Of a DNA stretch of 64,000 nt, positions 9,164 through 19,500 are shown piece by piece; within the stretch, counting starts at the first letter, position 1; each line of letters begins with the position of its first letter. Below the pieces are notes generated by a model. It did not search any database. It had not been told where the DNA came from and was given only the letters and a program-made list of their open reading frames with translations. A program made the translations under genes and the position numbers. The DNA comes from Gracilariopsis chorda (Eukaryota > Rhodophyta > Florideophyceae > Gracilariales > Gracilariaceae): positions 124,001-188,000 of the forward strand of contig NBIV01000108.1 in assembly GCA_003194525.1 (NCBI GenBank), given 5' to 3'.

Positions 9164-10216
9164 CTATCGCAGCGCATCATCTCGGGCGGCGCGGAACCAT
9201 CCGCGTCGGCGCGGCATCGACGCAGATGACTCCGGCTCATTCCCGCCGCCGCCGCCGGCGATTTCGTAGCTGATGCGAGTGCAGCTGGAGGTCATTCCAC
9301 GCTCCGGGCGCCATAACAACGCCTGTTGCGCCCCTTCGGATGACACTCCTGCTATAAACGCTGTGACTCGTCCACCGCCTTGGGCAACGCTTTTGGCCGC
9401 CGCCATTAACTTGGCCATTATGCCGCCGGATACATCGTGAGCGGCTTGTGTGGTTTGGATTTCGGTGTCTAATTTGACGTCTCCTCGTTCGTTTACCAGC
9501 ACTCGACGCACCAGGTGCGCTGGCTGTGACTGTGACGGCGGTCGCGATAATAGACCTGGCACATCGCACAGAAATACCACTCGACGAACGCAGTCAAAAG
9601 CCGCACATAGCGTGCTGACCAACGTATCGCCCGATAAAATGGCAGTACGTCCGTCTGCACCGTAGCATATATCTCCGTGTAGAACTGGGATGTGGGCGCG
9701 ATCTAACAGAGTAGCCACGAATTCATTGCGAACTCTAGTGGGTACTAACAGAGGTGATACACCTACTGCTGGAACTCCGCGTTGAATTAGCGCTGTTACT
9801 ATGGTGGAGTTTAGTTGAGTTACGGCTGCATGCGTCGCGGACATTGCTAAAGGAGTCGCCTTGCCGTTTCGAATTTGGTAGTGTGTGGCTTCCATGTGCC
9901 CGAAAGAACCGGCTCCGTGCACTAGAATGAAACCTACGCCGGCGTGATACAGGGTGCTCATGAGCTGTATACTGGCCTCAAATCGGGGTGCGTCCAATGT
10001 GGCGCGTTTTTGTTTGTTGGTTAATGCCGATCCGCCAAGCTTTACGATTAGCTCGACGGGAGGTGGAGAGCTTGTGGGCGGCTGTTGCGTCACGGGTAGC
10101 AGCGGTAGTGGAGGCGGTGCGAGTTGCTCCGACTGCGTGCTTGGCGGCATGTGGTACTGTTGGCTTGCAGGGGCATTGCGCGGTTTTGCGGCCGTGGGGG
10201 GGCTCCTGTTGGGCAT
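9164..10216 (-). CDS. IPK: Isopentenyl phosphate kinase
   Basis: Isopentenyl phosphate kinase phosphorylates isopentenyl phosphate to isopentenyl diphosphate with ATP, feeding or salvaging the isoprenoid precursor pool. The amino-acid-kinase fold starts near residue 54 after a Pro/Gln/Ser-rich leader. Visible motifs are LIVKLGGSALTNK (phosphate-binding Gly/Lys), LVHGAGSFGHMEA with the IPK-type active-site His at residue 107, AILSGDTLVSTL, VVFLCDVPGLL and DVSGGIMAKL (the D-x-S/T-GGM substrate/nucleotide motif). The His distinguishes IPK from glutamate-5-kinase-like relatives. The leader is not an obvious plastid transit peptide, so a cytosolic location is likely but unproven. ATG at 10216. Confidence 0.92.
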   Translation of the reverse strand: MPNRSPPTAAKPRNAPASQQYHMPPSTQSEQLAPPPLPLLPVTQQPPTSSPPPVELIVKLGGSALTNKQKRATLDAPRFEASIQLMSTLYHAGVGFILVHGAGSFGHMEATHYQIRNGKATPLAMSATHAAVTQLNSTIVTALIQRGVPAVGVSPLLVPTRVRNEFVATLLDRAHIPVLHGDICYGADGRTAILSGDTLVSTLCAAFDCVRRVVFLCDVPGLLSRPPSQSQPAHLVRRVLVNERGDVKLDTEIQTTQAAHDVSGGIMAKLMAAAKSVAQGGGRVTAFIAGVSSEGAQQALLWRPERGMTSSCTRISYEIAGGGGGNEPESSASMPRRRGWFRAARDDALR

Positions 10217-11076
10217 TGACCACTTTTTGTCGTTGTTTCAACTCGCACGTAGCAGACGGAGATTGTGCTCGATACTGGCGTCTCGGAAGATGTGAACAGA
10301 TACAGTGCAAGTGACGGAGAAGATGAGGACGGCGACGGGGAGGAATAGGAGACGCTGCCGTGGCTGGGGTGCTGATGCTAACGAGAGATTCGTACAGTAG
10401 ACGGGGGCAATAATGTTTACAGCGGCGTGTGGTGGTTGTGTGTGCGTGTGCGGTGCGGGCGGTTTTGAAGCGATGTTTGTTAAACATGTTGAAATCCGAG
10501 TGCACGCGCGGGTCAACGGCGGTGCTTCTGTTAGAAAGCGGCGCGCTGGACGGGGGCGGCGCGTGGCGAGCGTTGATCATGTGGTAACGATACGTATCGA
10601 ACGAGTGATGATGCAAGAAGAAAGGTTAAACCGTTTACGCCGTAACCTGCGTTGCGGCTTTTCCGCGTGTGCTGCTGCTGTGAGCTCCTTCCGGCGGGGA
10701 GAGGGTACGTGCGCCGACGCTTTCTCCGCTCTAACAGTGCATCCAACTGTCCCCTACGACAGCATGACGCCTTCCAATTTACTACCACATCTGCACGTAC
10801 GTTTTTTGCAGCGAGTCGTGCGTGCTTGACTGCCCACTTGGCGCTGTCTCCCGAAATGTTAATATCGCAACCATCCGTTTTTCATCCGCTACATCAGCTG
10901 CGATCTTGGCCCGTTCACAGCGCTGTGTGCTGGCGGAACGGTATGTCAGATAATGCTCTTGCCTTTTCGTCACTGGCAGCCACGTGCATCACCGTTTTGG
11001 GTTCAACGAGCACGCACACCGCAGCGTAATGCACACTTGCTCTCTTTCTTGTTATCATATAGATACACGTGCGTAA

Positions 11077-11091
11077 CGTACCAACGGTACG
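11077..11091 (+). promoter_or_regulatory. Palindromic TACCAACGGTA motif
   Basis: CGTACC-AAC-GGTACG, perfect 6-bp arms around AAC. One of four exact TACCAACGGTA occurrences in the window. Function unknown; the regulatory label is inference. Confidence 0.3.
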
Positions 11092-13429
11092 AGTGTATCG
11101 CTTCGTCCGTGCCGTCTCTGGAGCGCGGCCTAGGGCCATGCACGGCCCAAGCAGCAGGTGAACAAATCACATGTACTGATCACTTCCGTGCATGGGGCCC
11201 GCGGCGGTGCCGCCGCAATCACTCGTCACCCCACGCTCATGTCAACCATCGCAACGTCTTTGGCGCAAACCGTCAAACGTGATGCCATCCTCCTCCCACT
11301 GAAGTACGAAACGTGCACGCAGTGCCTTTCCTCCTTTTCCTTTCGTTTTGGGCGGTCTCAGGCGGTATAAGCTTCCACTTGAGGCCAATGCACCATGCGT
11401 GTTCGGTGAGCACACAACAAAAGAGCCCTATGCCGCTTTGACGTTCCATCTCTTTGGACTAATCTGCCGTCTTCAACCCAGACTGCGGGTGCATGTGTAG
11501 CAAGCAAGGTGTGCTCGCTACGACGGCCAAACAAATGCATTGTGCCTTTATAGTAGCTTGCGCCGCAAGTGCCCCGCCTGCACAGCAGCGAGAGTGATTG
11601 AGACATGAGAGCGTTGGGTAGTGTTCGGCGTGCAACCTTGCCAAATTACATCATGCATAGCAGATGGTCACATTTGGAAAAGCGCAGGGGTGGAGCCGTC
11701 GTTGATAAGTTTTGCGTATTCCAAAGCACCATTCACGCTCATATGCATTGTGTTGTTCTGAATTTGCATTTCCGTCTCTCCGCATTTGGTTGGTTGGTTA
11801 CGGATGGTACGGGCCAGCAAGATTGGCACCTTTTGGTAACACTACAAGTAGCTACTTGCGGTCTCGGAGGCGGAGTGTTCGAGGCGGGCTCCATTTGCGA
11901 CGCGGAATTGGCATTATCACACGGTTTGATGCATTTGGGATTCCTCAGTTGGGGGTTTGAACATGATGTTCATCCGTGAAGCAGCGCCAAGGGTATGGTC
12001 GTACAGCATGTTCTTTTTTGGGCGTATAATGAGTAAGGAATAAGATGGGTAAGATGGTTAGGAGTTAGCCGACAGCCGGAGCGGAGCTTTCATGTCACTG
12101 TATGCGCTTCGCCTTCCCCTCGCTTATCTCCCTTCGCTGTGGTACGCAAGATGACAAGGAAACAAGTTGTGCATGCTCGAGAGCACAATGTTCGAGCTGT
12201 AGTTGAAAGAGGTGGACATGACGTTTGCGAATGAAAACACAAGTGATAGAGTTAAACGATAATTTGCAGTGAGAAAACGGTTTGCCAAGGGTACAAGCGG
12301 CGGTTGTTCGATGCGCAGTATCGGAAAGCGCAACTTTGAGGTGGTGATAAGCAAGATAGATGACGGCGCGTGCCAGACGTTTACATACTGGAGGTACGAC
12401 AGAACAAGTGATATCAAGGTAAGTTAAGTTTATATTTATATCGAATAGGGGGTGGAGTGACGGTTGAGAGAAGTTGTGTGTGTGCAAATTAGAAAAGATA
12501 TCAGCGCGGTTTATGAGAGGTGGGGGGGGGGGAGGGGGGAGGGGGCGGAGAGAAGGTGTGCGATATTCATTTGTGCTCAATCACATGTGATGCAATCGCC
12601 ATTAAGGCACAAGAAACTGGCCACTGTTCATGTGTTACCAACGACGTTGGGAGAAGTGCAGCGATTGCACAACGTATGCCAGCTGTTCAAAGCACGCCAA
12701 CAAGGGAACGGCACAGTAAGCAACTGTCAGCAGCCAGCGCGCGCCCAAGCGGAGGGGCGTAGAGTGGACCGGACCAACCACACGCAGCGCTCCGCTTGGG
12801 TGATTGACCACCCCCGTCCTGAGAGCGTACTGTATGTATCTACAGTTGAGAGTGTACAATTGGGTATCTATCTACAGTATTACGCCGAAGGCTGGTGCCG
12901 TTGGGTGAATTCTTTTTTTTTGTTCAGATGGAAGATGGAGCACACTGATGAGATGTTGCGCGCACAGACAAGAACAAAAACGGTGTGTTCTCATTGAAGA
13001 GAGAAACGTCAACGGTGAACCACCTGACAGTTGAGCGCGTTGAATTGCAAGGCGCAACTACGTGTGTGTGGGTTGTGTATCGAAGGTGACGACAGGGCGG
13101 GGCGTGTTTGGCAGCGGTCATGCATGACGGCACGCAGGATTGAAGAAATGGGGAGCGAGAGTTTTTGATGTTTGTCTTCGTCGGGTAGCAGCTTCTGACA
13201 GTGAGAGAGCGCGCTGCGGGGGGCGGTGTTGCGAAGACGGTTTCACATGTTGTGTTATGCAAACTTTTTAAACGCACGCAGCGCTGCCCGAGGTGAAGGT
13301 AAATTTGATTGCTTTTCCGCCGCGCCAGTAAGTGATAACAAGTGTTGCGCTCTGTGCGAGCTTGGCGAGCGGCACCGCCGCTTCGCGTGGGCAGAGCGGC
13401 GACGAGGCGTTACAAGAGCGCAGCAAGTT

Positions 13430-13468
13430 GCGATTTGATACAGCGATTTGATATAGCGATTTGATATG
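13430..13468 (+). repeat. 13-bp tandem repeat, three copies
   Basis: Three consecutive copies of GCGATTTGATA plus two variable bases (CA, TA, TG), head to tail without spacers. The regular 13-bp period in otherwise non-repetitive GC-rich DNA looks like a small tandem duplication or a clustered binding site. Confidence 0.7.
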
Positions 13469-14723
13469 CGCCGCCACGGGCAGCGGGTTTTAAACCTTAC
13501 ACAAAGTAACGGCTTTCCGCGCGCTGATATATAAGTGCTAAGTTGTCTTTTTTTATTGAGGCGGATAGATACGGCGGGGGATGTGCTGTTGTGAAAGAAC
13601 GCATGCGTCGCAAGAGTGGGCGCATGTAAACCTTATAAGTGGTATGTAACCCAAGTGTGGGGGGTGCTTGACGGCGCGAGTTGGCACTTGGCGGCGTGTG
13701 TGTGTGGCTGTGGGGGGGGAAAGAAGCGCGCGTCTGGGGGCGCCCATTGAGCGGCGGCCTCGCTGGCACAACGCGGGGGCGGCCACATACGTGTCCGTGC
13801 CAATGGCGCGCACAGCGCGGCAGCAGCGGCGCGACCGGCGCTGCTGCACGTGAATGATTCGCGCAGCCAATGAGAAGGCGCGGCTGGCGGCGCGCCGCCA
13901 GAATAGAAACAGCCACGGAAGCGGGCGCGCGCTGGCGAATGCGCCAATTACCAGACTTGACATGCGCTCACCGTCAGTGCCAAGGCGCGCGCGCGAAGGT
14001 AAGCGCCTTCTGTCCGTCACGACCGGCCGGACCCCCCCCCCCGCCGCCGCCGCCGCGGCGCGGCCGGCCGGCGTCACAGCAAACGCGGGCGGCATGCGTT
14101 CCAGACGCGGCAACCGAATATTATACCAAAAAGGAGGCGCATGGCCGTTGCGACTGATCGGTACGCAGCAAAAACAAAAGCACGCCTTTGGCGCCACGAG
14201 CAAAAATCAGCGCTGTTTCCTTTGGGAAGTGTTATTAGAAAAGGTGTCAAACCGCTTGCTGTGATGCTCCATCACACACCAAACGCGCGCGCACGGAGAA
14301 AACAACTCACCATCTCGCGCGCGCGCCGTGTGCAGCGCGCCGTTGTTGTCGCCCCGTCACGCGGCGCCAATCACACGCCCAAAACACACACAAAAAAAAC
14401 CTTGTTTAACGTTCCGGCAGGGAACGTGTCGCAAAAAAACCACACGAGTTTTTACAAACACGAACGCAAGCAGAGAGCAGCTACGCAAGCGGCGTCATAC
14501 CTTCTCTCATCACGACGCAATATATATCCAACGCAGTACAATAAATAATAATATAAAATTAAGAAAAAACGCTAAACCACAAGCATACGCAAATACAACA
14601 CCACCACCCCCCCCCCCCCCACCCCCAACAAAACAAAAACAAAAAAAAACAAAATCCCTCACATGTTCTCCAGACGCGCTTGAGGCGCACTTCCAGGCGC
14701 CGCCAGCCCCCCACCGTGAAGGT

Positions 14724-16082
14724 TCACACCCCCCACCCCACCACCAGCCCCAACCATCCCTCCCCCCTCACAGCGCCATGTCCGTGGCCCCCAAACGCTT
14801 CCTCGTTACCATATCCACTTCCAGACGCACGTCCAGTAGCACTCGCCACAACTTCACGACCAGCTCGTCCGTTCATCTTCGAAACAACAACAGCCTTCCA
14901 TTTAGAGCGAGGCGCCAGCACCTTATCCGAAATAGAAGATCCATCAAACGGCCCACTAGCCACATTCAGCATCTTGCGTTTGATACGCATGCGTTTGTTT
15001 CCAAACCAGTTGTTCACCGAGTTGAGACTCATCGAGCAAGTGCGCGCCAGTTCCAGTTTCTGCTCAATAGTAGGGTACGGGTTCTCCAGGTTCTCATGGA
15101 ACCACCGTTCAAGCGCCGCCTTGGCCTTCTCAGAAAGCGGCGTGCGTCCCGAGCTCACACCCTTGTGAATGTGCCGCTCATCCTTCCACACGCTCAGCGC
15201 GCCGCGACTGCTGCCGCCCAGTCGCTGCGAGTTGGACACAGTCACAAGCGCATGTCTCAAAGTATCGTTTGCAACCGATGGAAATCCACACCGCACGTCC
15301 GACAACGCCGTCAGCAACGCGGACAGAAACACGTCCACGGCGGAGAAGTGCGACACGGCGCCGCTCACACCGCGCGTCTCCGCGCCGTGTCGCACTGCCA
15401 TTGCTTTCCTCTCCGACGCCGACAACACGTCACTCAGCGTGGCGTCCGCGTCGAACGGGTGCGTGCCAGTAGCAGCAAACACGCGCTTGAACAGCAGCAC
15501 GAAGAACGGATGGCGCGCTATGGACGCCACCAGCGCGTTGTAGTTGCTGTGCTCAGCCGCGAACGCACTCTCCAGATGCGGCGCAAGAGTGTGCGTTTGC
15601 ATGGCGAGGGACGGCGGTGGCGGCGGCTCGGCGGGCACGGGCAGCGCGTGGTGCGGCGCCAGAGTGGGGTCGCCATGCAGAGAAGGGTGCGGCGGAGCGC
15701 TCTCCTGCAGGGGCAGAGGCTGGGGGATGCCATGCGACATAGGCGGCGCATGCTCGGACACGGGCAGCGACGGCGGCAGCGGGTGCACATGTTGGTGATC
15801 GGAGGGCACGGCGTGGTGGGCGGCAGCTTGCAGCGGTTGCGGATCGGGGGGGAGCGCGTGGGGCGCGGGTGGCTGTTCCACATGGTCTGAAGGGGGGGGG
15901 AAGTCGAGGGGGCGGTCACGGGGGTACGAGGGGGTGATGATTTCTTGGGGGGGAAGAAGAGGCAGGTGCGCGTTAGGATAAGGCTCCTGCGCGGCGGGGT
16001 CGATGGTGTAGGGGAGGAAGGGCGGTCGGAGCGCTCTGAGGGGGGTTGGGTCGTAGCGGTCGTAGCGGTCGTCGCGCGACAT
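14724..16082 (-). CDS. TALE-class homeodomain protein, PBX-like homeodomain
   Basis: A 452-residue transcription factor. The TALE homeodomain lies at about residues 311-372. It carries the three-residue loop extension (ENPYPT) and a recognition helix NSVNNWFGNKRMRIKRK; Gly at homeodomain position 50 matches the animal PBX type rather than the Ile50 of KNOX/MEIS. A segment at about 181-265 (ALVASIARHPFFVLLFKRVFAATG and further helices) resembles MEINOX/PBC partner-interaction domains, but only weakly by eye. Residues 1-170 are Pro/His-rich. I start at the ATG at 16082 (MSRDDRYDRYDP). The frame stays open upstream to 16499, but only through poly-Pro encoded by C tracts, which looks like leader sequence. 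In algae and plants TALE proteins control the haploid-diploid switch as heterodimers; that role here is inference. The TIC236 gene lies just upstream on the same strand. Confidence 0.88.
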   Translation of the reverse strand: MSRDDRYDRYDPTPLRALRPPFLPYTIDPAAQEPYPNAHLPLLPPQEIITPSYPRDRPLDFPPPSDHVEQPPAPHALPPDPQPLQAAAHHAVPSDHQHVHPLPPSLPVSEHAPPMSHGIPQPLPLQESAPPHPSLHGDPTLAPHHALPVPAEPPPPPSLAMQTHTLAPHLESAFAAEHSNYNALVASIARHPFFVLLFKRVFAATGTHPFDADATLSDVLSASERKAMAVRHGAETRGVSGAVSHFSAVDVFLSALLTALSDVRCGFPSVANDTLRHALVTVSNSQRLGGSSRGALSVWKDERHIHKGVSSGRTPLSEKAKAALERWFHENLENPYPTIEQKLELARTCSMSLNSVNNWFGNKRMRIKRKMLNVASGPFDGSSISDKVLAPRSKWKAVVVSKMNGRAGREVVASATGRASGSGYGNEEAFGGHGHGAVRGEGWLGLVVGWGV

Positions 16083-16544
16083 GCCGAAACGTTTCGTGCT
16101 GCATGGCGCTGCGGCGGGGGGCTGTTGGGTGAGTTGGGCGGGCGTGGTGAACAGGATGGGGAATATGGTGGGGGAAGGGGAGATTTTGGAGGAAGGGGGG
16201 GGGGGGGGGGGGGAAGACGGAGGAGGGCAGGGTCGGGGGAGGGCGTTGCGGGCGCAGTTTGGGGGGGAAGACGGGGAGGGGGCGGAGGTGGAGGTGGAGG
16301 TGGAGGTGGGAGGTGGAGGTGGAGGTGGAGGTGGGAAGCAAGGAAGACACAAGGAGAGAGGGGGTAGCCCTATCTGGGGAAGGAATGGCGGGGGGGGGGG
16401 GGCCTTCGAGTTGAATAAGGCAGGGGCGCAATACATACGTACAACGGCACGCAGCCGTGGCCAGTGGCACGCACGCGGCGCGCGCTCGCACACAACCAAA
16501 AAACAAAAGCAAAATACAAAAAATAAACATTTTAAGATATACCT
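16083..16544. other. GC-rich leader/spacer with long G/C homopolymer tracts
   Basis: Between the homeobox ATG and the TIC236 stop. It has long G runs on the + strand (about 16196-16212 and 16390-16401) and repeated GGTGGA units (about 16285-16335), so G-quadruplex formation is possible. It probably forms the homeobox 5' leader and promoter. Confidence 0.5.
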
Positions 16545-19500
16545 TCATTCCGCGCGCTGTTGATAGCACTGCGTGTCCCCGGCGCGCACCTCTTCGCCAT
16601 CACCGCCACCGCCACCGCCACCGCCACCGCCGCCCCCCCCCCCGACACCGCCAGCCGCGCCGCCCAGCCGAACTTCCACGCCCACGCGCTGCCGTCCCCC
16701 CTCCACGCCCACGTTCACACTGAGCCAACCAAGCAGCCGCGCCACCACGCGCCCCCCCCCCCACCCCCCCACCGTTCGTCTCGAGCTGATGGACACCCGC
16801 CCCACCTCCACCTGTCCCCCCCCCCCCACGTCCTTCACCCCCCCCCACTTGTCCTCTCCCCCAACTCGCCCCAACGTCGGGAACACCTTCCATTCCGCCT
16901 TCCCCATCTTGCCTCCCACACTTCCAACGTCCGCCACATAGTTCGCCAACACCTTCTTCACAACCTCCACCCCCCTCCGTCCCTCCACGTCCGACACCAG
17001 CACTCGTCCCCATCCCTCCGTCTCCTCCCGCATCCCCCGTTTGTCCACAATGCTCACATGATCCGCCCAAGACGCCAGCGCGCATTCCGCGATTCGCACA
17101 ATGAATTTCTCGTCCTCCAGCGCCACGCGCACCACAGCCCACTCCGCCACATCGCCGCCCTCGTTGCCGCCGCCGCCGCCCTCCGTGCCCCCGAATCGGA
17201 TGAAGCTTTTCTCACCCTTGCGAATCCACATGCGAGACGCCAGCAGCTTGATGCTGCCCCTGCTCAGATGTATCTCACCCCTAGCGCGCGGCGCCGTCGT
17301 GCTCCCGTCCACCTCCACCTTGCCCGACACGTCCAGCTTCAGCACCAGCGGCTGCACCACTCGCATTCCCCTGCCCAGCGCTACAGTCAGCCTCTCCACC
17401 TGTACTCCCCCACTTGTACAGTTCGCAGCCCCCGCCCCCGCCTTCCCTCGCGCTCCAGTGCCCACCGCGTCCAGTCTTCGCCCAGCGCTGTTTCCAACGC
17501 CGCCCGCCTCTTCCTGGCGACGCCACGCGCTGCGGGACACCGCCCCAACCTCAGCACCAATCCCCGCTCCACCACCACCTCCAGCCCCGCCTCCAGACAG
17601 CATAATTTCCCCGTCCGACAAAATCACCGTTCCACCCACCACGGGTCGAGTTGCCACGCCACGTATATCCACCCGAGCCGACAACTTACTAGACAACGCG
17701 TTTTCCAAATTGATACCAACCTCGCCGACATCAACATGCAATCCGCGTAAAGCATTCGACAACCTTTTTTTCTCATAGTTCAATGCCGCATCCGTCACAC
17801 GTCGACCTTTACGCCTGTTAGATGCTCTCGACTCCGCGCCCATTTGTTGCTGTCGAGTCAGTCGTTCAACGCGTGATTCCGCCATTTCGCGATGCCTCTC
17901 GGAGAAAAACATGTCACCACTCACGTGCAGCCCCTTGCCGTCGCACCGTCCACTCAGAGAGCGTACCGAGATTAATCCCTTCTCGCTGAAACCCACTTCA
18001 CCGCGCAGCGAATGCACGGGCTCCGCCAGTACAGATGGCCACACCCGTCCGTCTGTCACCGTTACACGACCGCGAACGACCGGTTTTTGCACCGTTCCAG
18101 ACAGTAGTAGTTCGATGTCCGAGTCACCGCCATCCCATCCTAGTTCCGGTAGCACAGTGTTCAGTAGCAGTAGCCCATACTTTCTCACCCTCACATCCGC
18201 AAGGATCCATTCATCGTCGATAGGATATGCTCCACCAAGCACGGGTTCCAATACCGACCAGAACGCCCCAGGCGTTCTTGGTTGCAGGTATCGTCGAACG
18301 TAAAATCGAACAGGTGCACTCACTCGAACGGAAACCGCTTCTCCGCGTTCTCTATCGCGCTTCCCGCCCTGCGCACTGCTCGACGCGCTTGTCTCGAATT
18401 TCGAAGGCGTCCTCGTGGCCAGATCCTGCAGAGCCGCAACAACACTGTCATTCCAGAACAACGAGTTCAGTCTTTCTTCATCACTTTCCTCGCGAGCATT
18501 CCCGCTCGAACCACCGATCCTGGCGTTGACGTTCAGTAAACATCGCCCATTCACGCAAGCCATATCCGTTCTGGCTCCACGGACATGCTTTCCGTTTAGA
18601 GATGCATTAGTCCACACCACACGCCCAAGAGCCCTAGGGTTTGTAATGTTCCCTTCCACCTGAAAGCGCCCGCTGCAGTTACCTGCAATGCTAACTGGCG
18701 CTTGCATGTACCGATTCACAAGCGCTGCTGGTGCGTTGTCAACAATTGCAGCCGCGCTCACAGATCCTGATCTCGTCACTCTGCACTGCACTTCTGCGCC
18801 GAATTCCTGTCTGCTTTGAAGCAAAAGCGGGCCAATATCGAGAACGCCTTCTTCAAACGACCCGGACGCTTCCACCTTGTCTATCGGTATGTCTCCCACC
18901 ATCCAGTCCGTGCCGGTTAGCCTGAATGAGAAGGACGCCCGTGATAGCTGATCCAAGACTGCTTGTAGCAGCGCGCTACCTGTTGAAGCTCCCGCATTCT
19001 CTTCCCCAAGTCGTGAATCATACTTTATCGAGATAATCCCAGTAACATCCCCATGCACATCAGAAAGACGCGGCGCCGCTTTTCTAGGTCTTGGATGAGA
19101 TCGCTTCCGCGATCTTCGTTTTGGAAACTCAAGCTCTTCTGCAAGCAATTGATGGTAATATACCACCTGCTCTGAGAACGGTATGTTTGTGGGCACTTCC
19201 CATACTTCTGAGAGGTCTTCTATTTCAGGGTCCGTAGAAAGCGACAGTCTGCGAATCCATTCAGGTCCATTTGGGTGAATAACTCGCCCTATCCCATCAC
19301 TGCTCAGGGGCGTTTGCATGGCACTGGCGACAGCATTTCCAGAAAGAATGAGTTGAGCAATGTCCTTCACGTTGGCCTTGTGAACATTCACGTTCACGTC
19401 CCAGTCAAAAGCACTGCCCTCTGCTGAGGGAAGCCCGTATCGCGCACTTATTCTATACTCTGAACGACGATACTTGACAGTCCCTTTCCTCAAGAAAACG

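Larger units (their letters stand above)
10217..14723. other. Long GC-rich gene-free region
   Basis: About 4.5 kb between isopentenyl phosphate kinase and the homeobox gene. Several frames stay open by composition, but none shows a domain, and the predicted peptides are Arg/Pro/Ala-rich noise. It holds a TACCAACGGTA palindrome (11079-11089), a run of G at 12520-12545, a 13-bp tandem triplet (13430-13468), a GCC/GGC-rich segment around 14030-14080 and a C/A-rich tract at 14605-14650. Part of it could be a long regulatory region or an unrecognised multi-exon or non-coding RNA gene. Confidence 0.5.

Noticed and set aside
13553-14203. Long open frame on the minus strand in the GC-rich desert
   Set aside because: Arg/Ala/Cys-rich composition with no domain. 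Overlapping frames on both strands are equally open, as expected from GC-rich DNA with few stops.
16083-16499. Extension of the homeobox protein to an upstream ATG at 16499
   Set aside because: The added sequence is poly-Pro and Ser-Thr repeats encoded by homopolymer C and GGTGGA tracts. The MSRDDRYDRY start at 16082 is more protein-like.
14328-17750. Long plus-strand frames opposite the homeobox and TIC236 genes
   Set aside because: They are antisense shadows of well-supported genes; the peptides are Pro/Arg/His repeats without domains.
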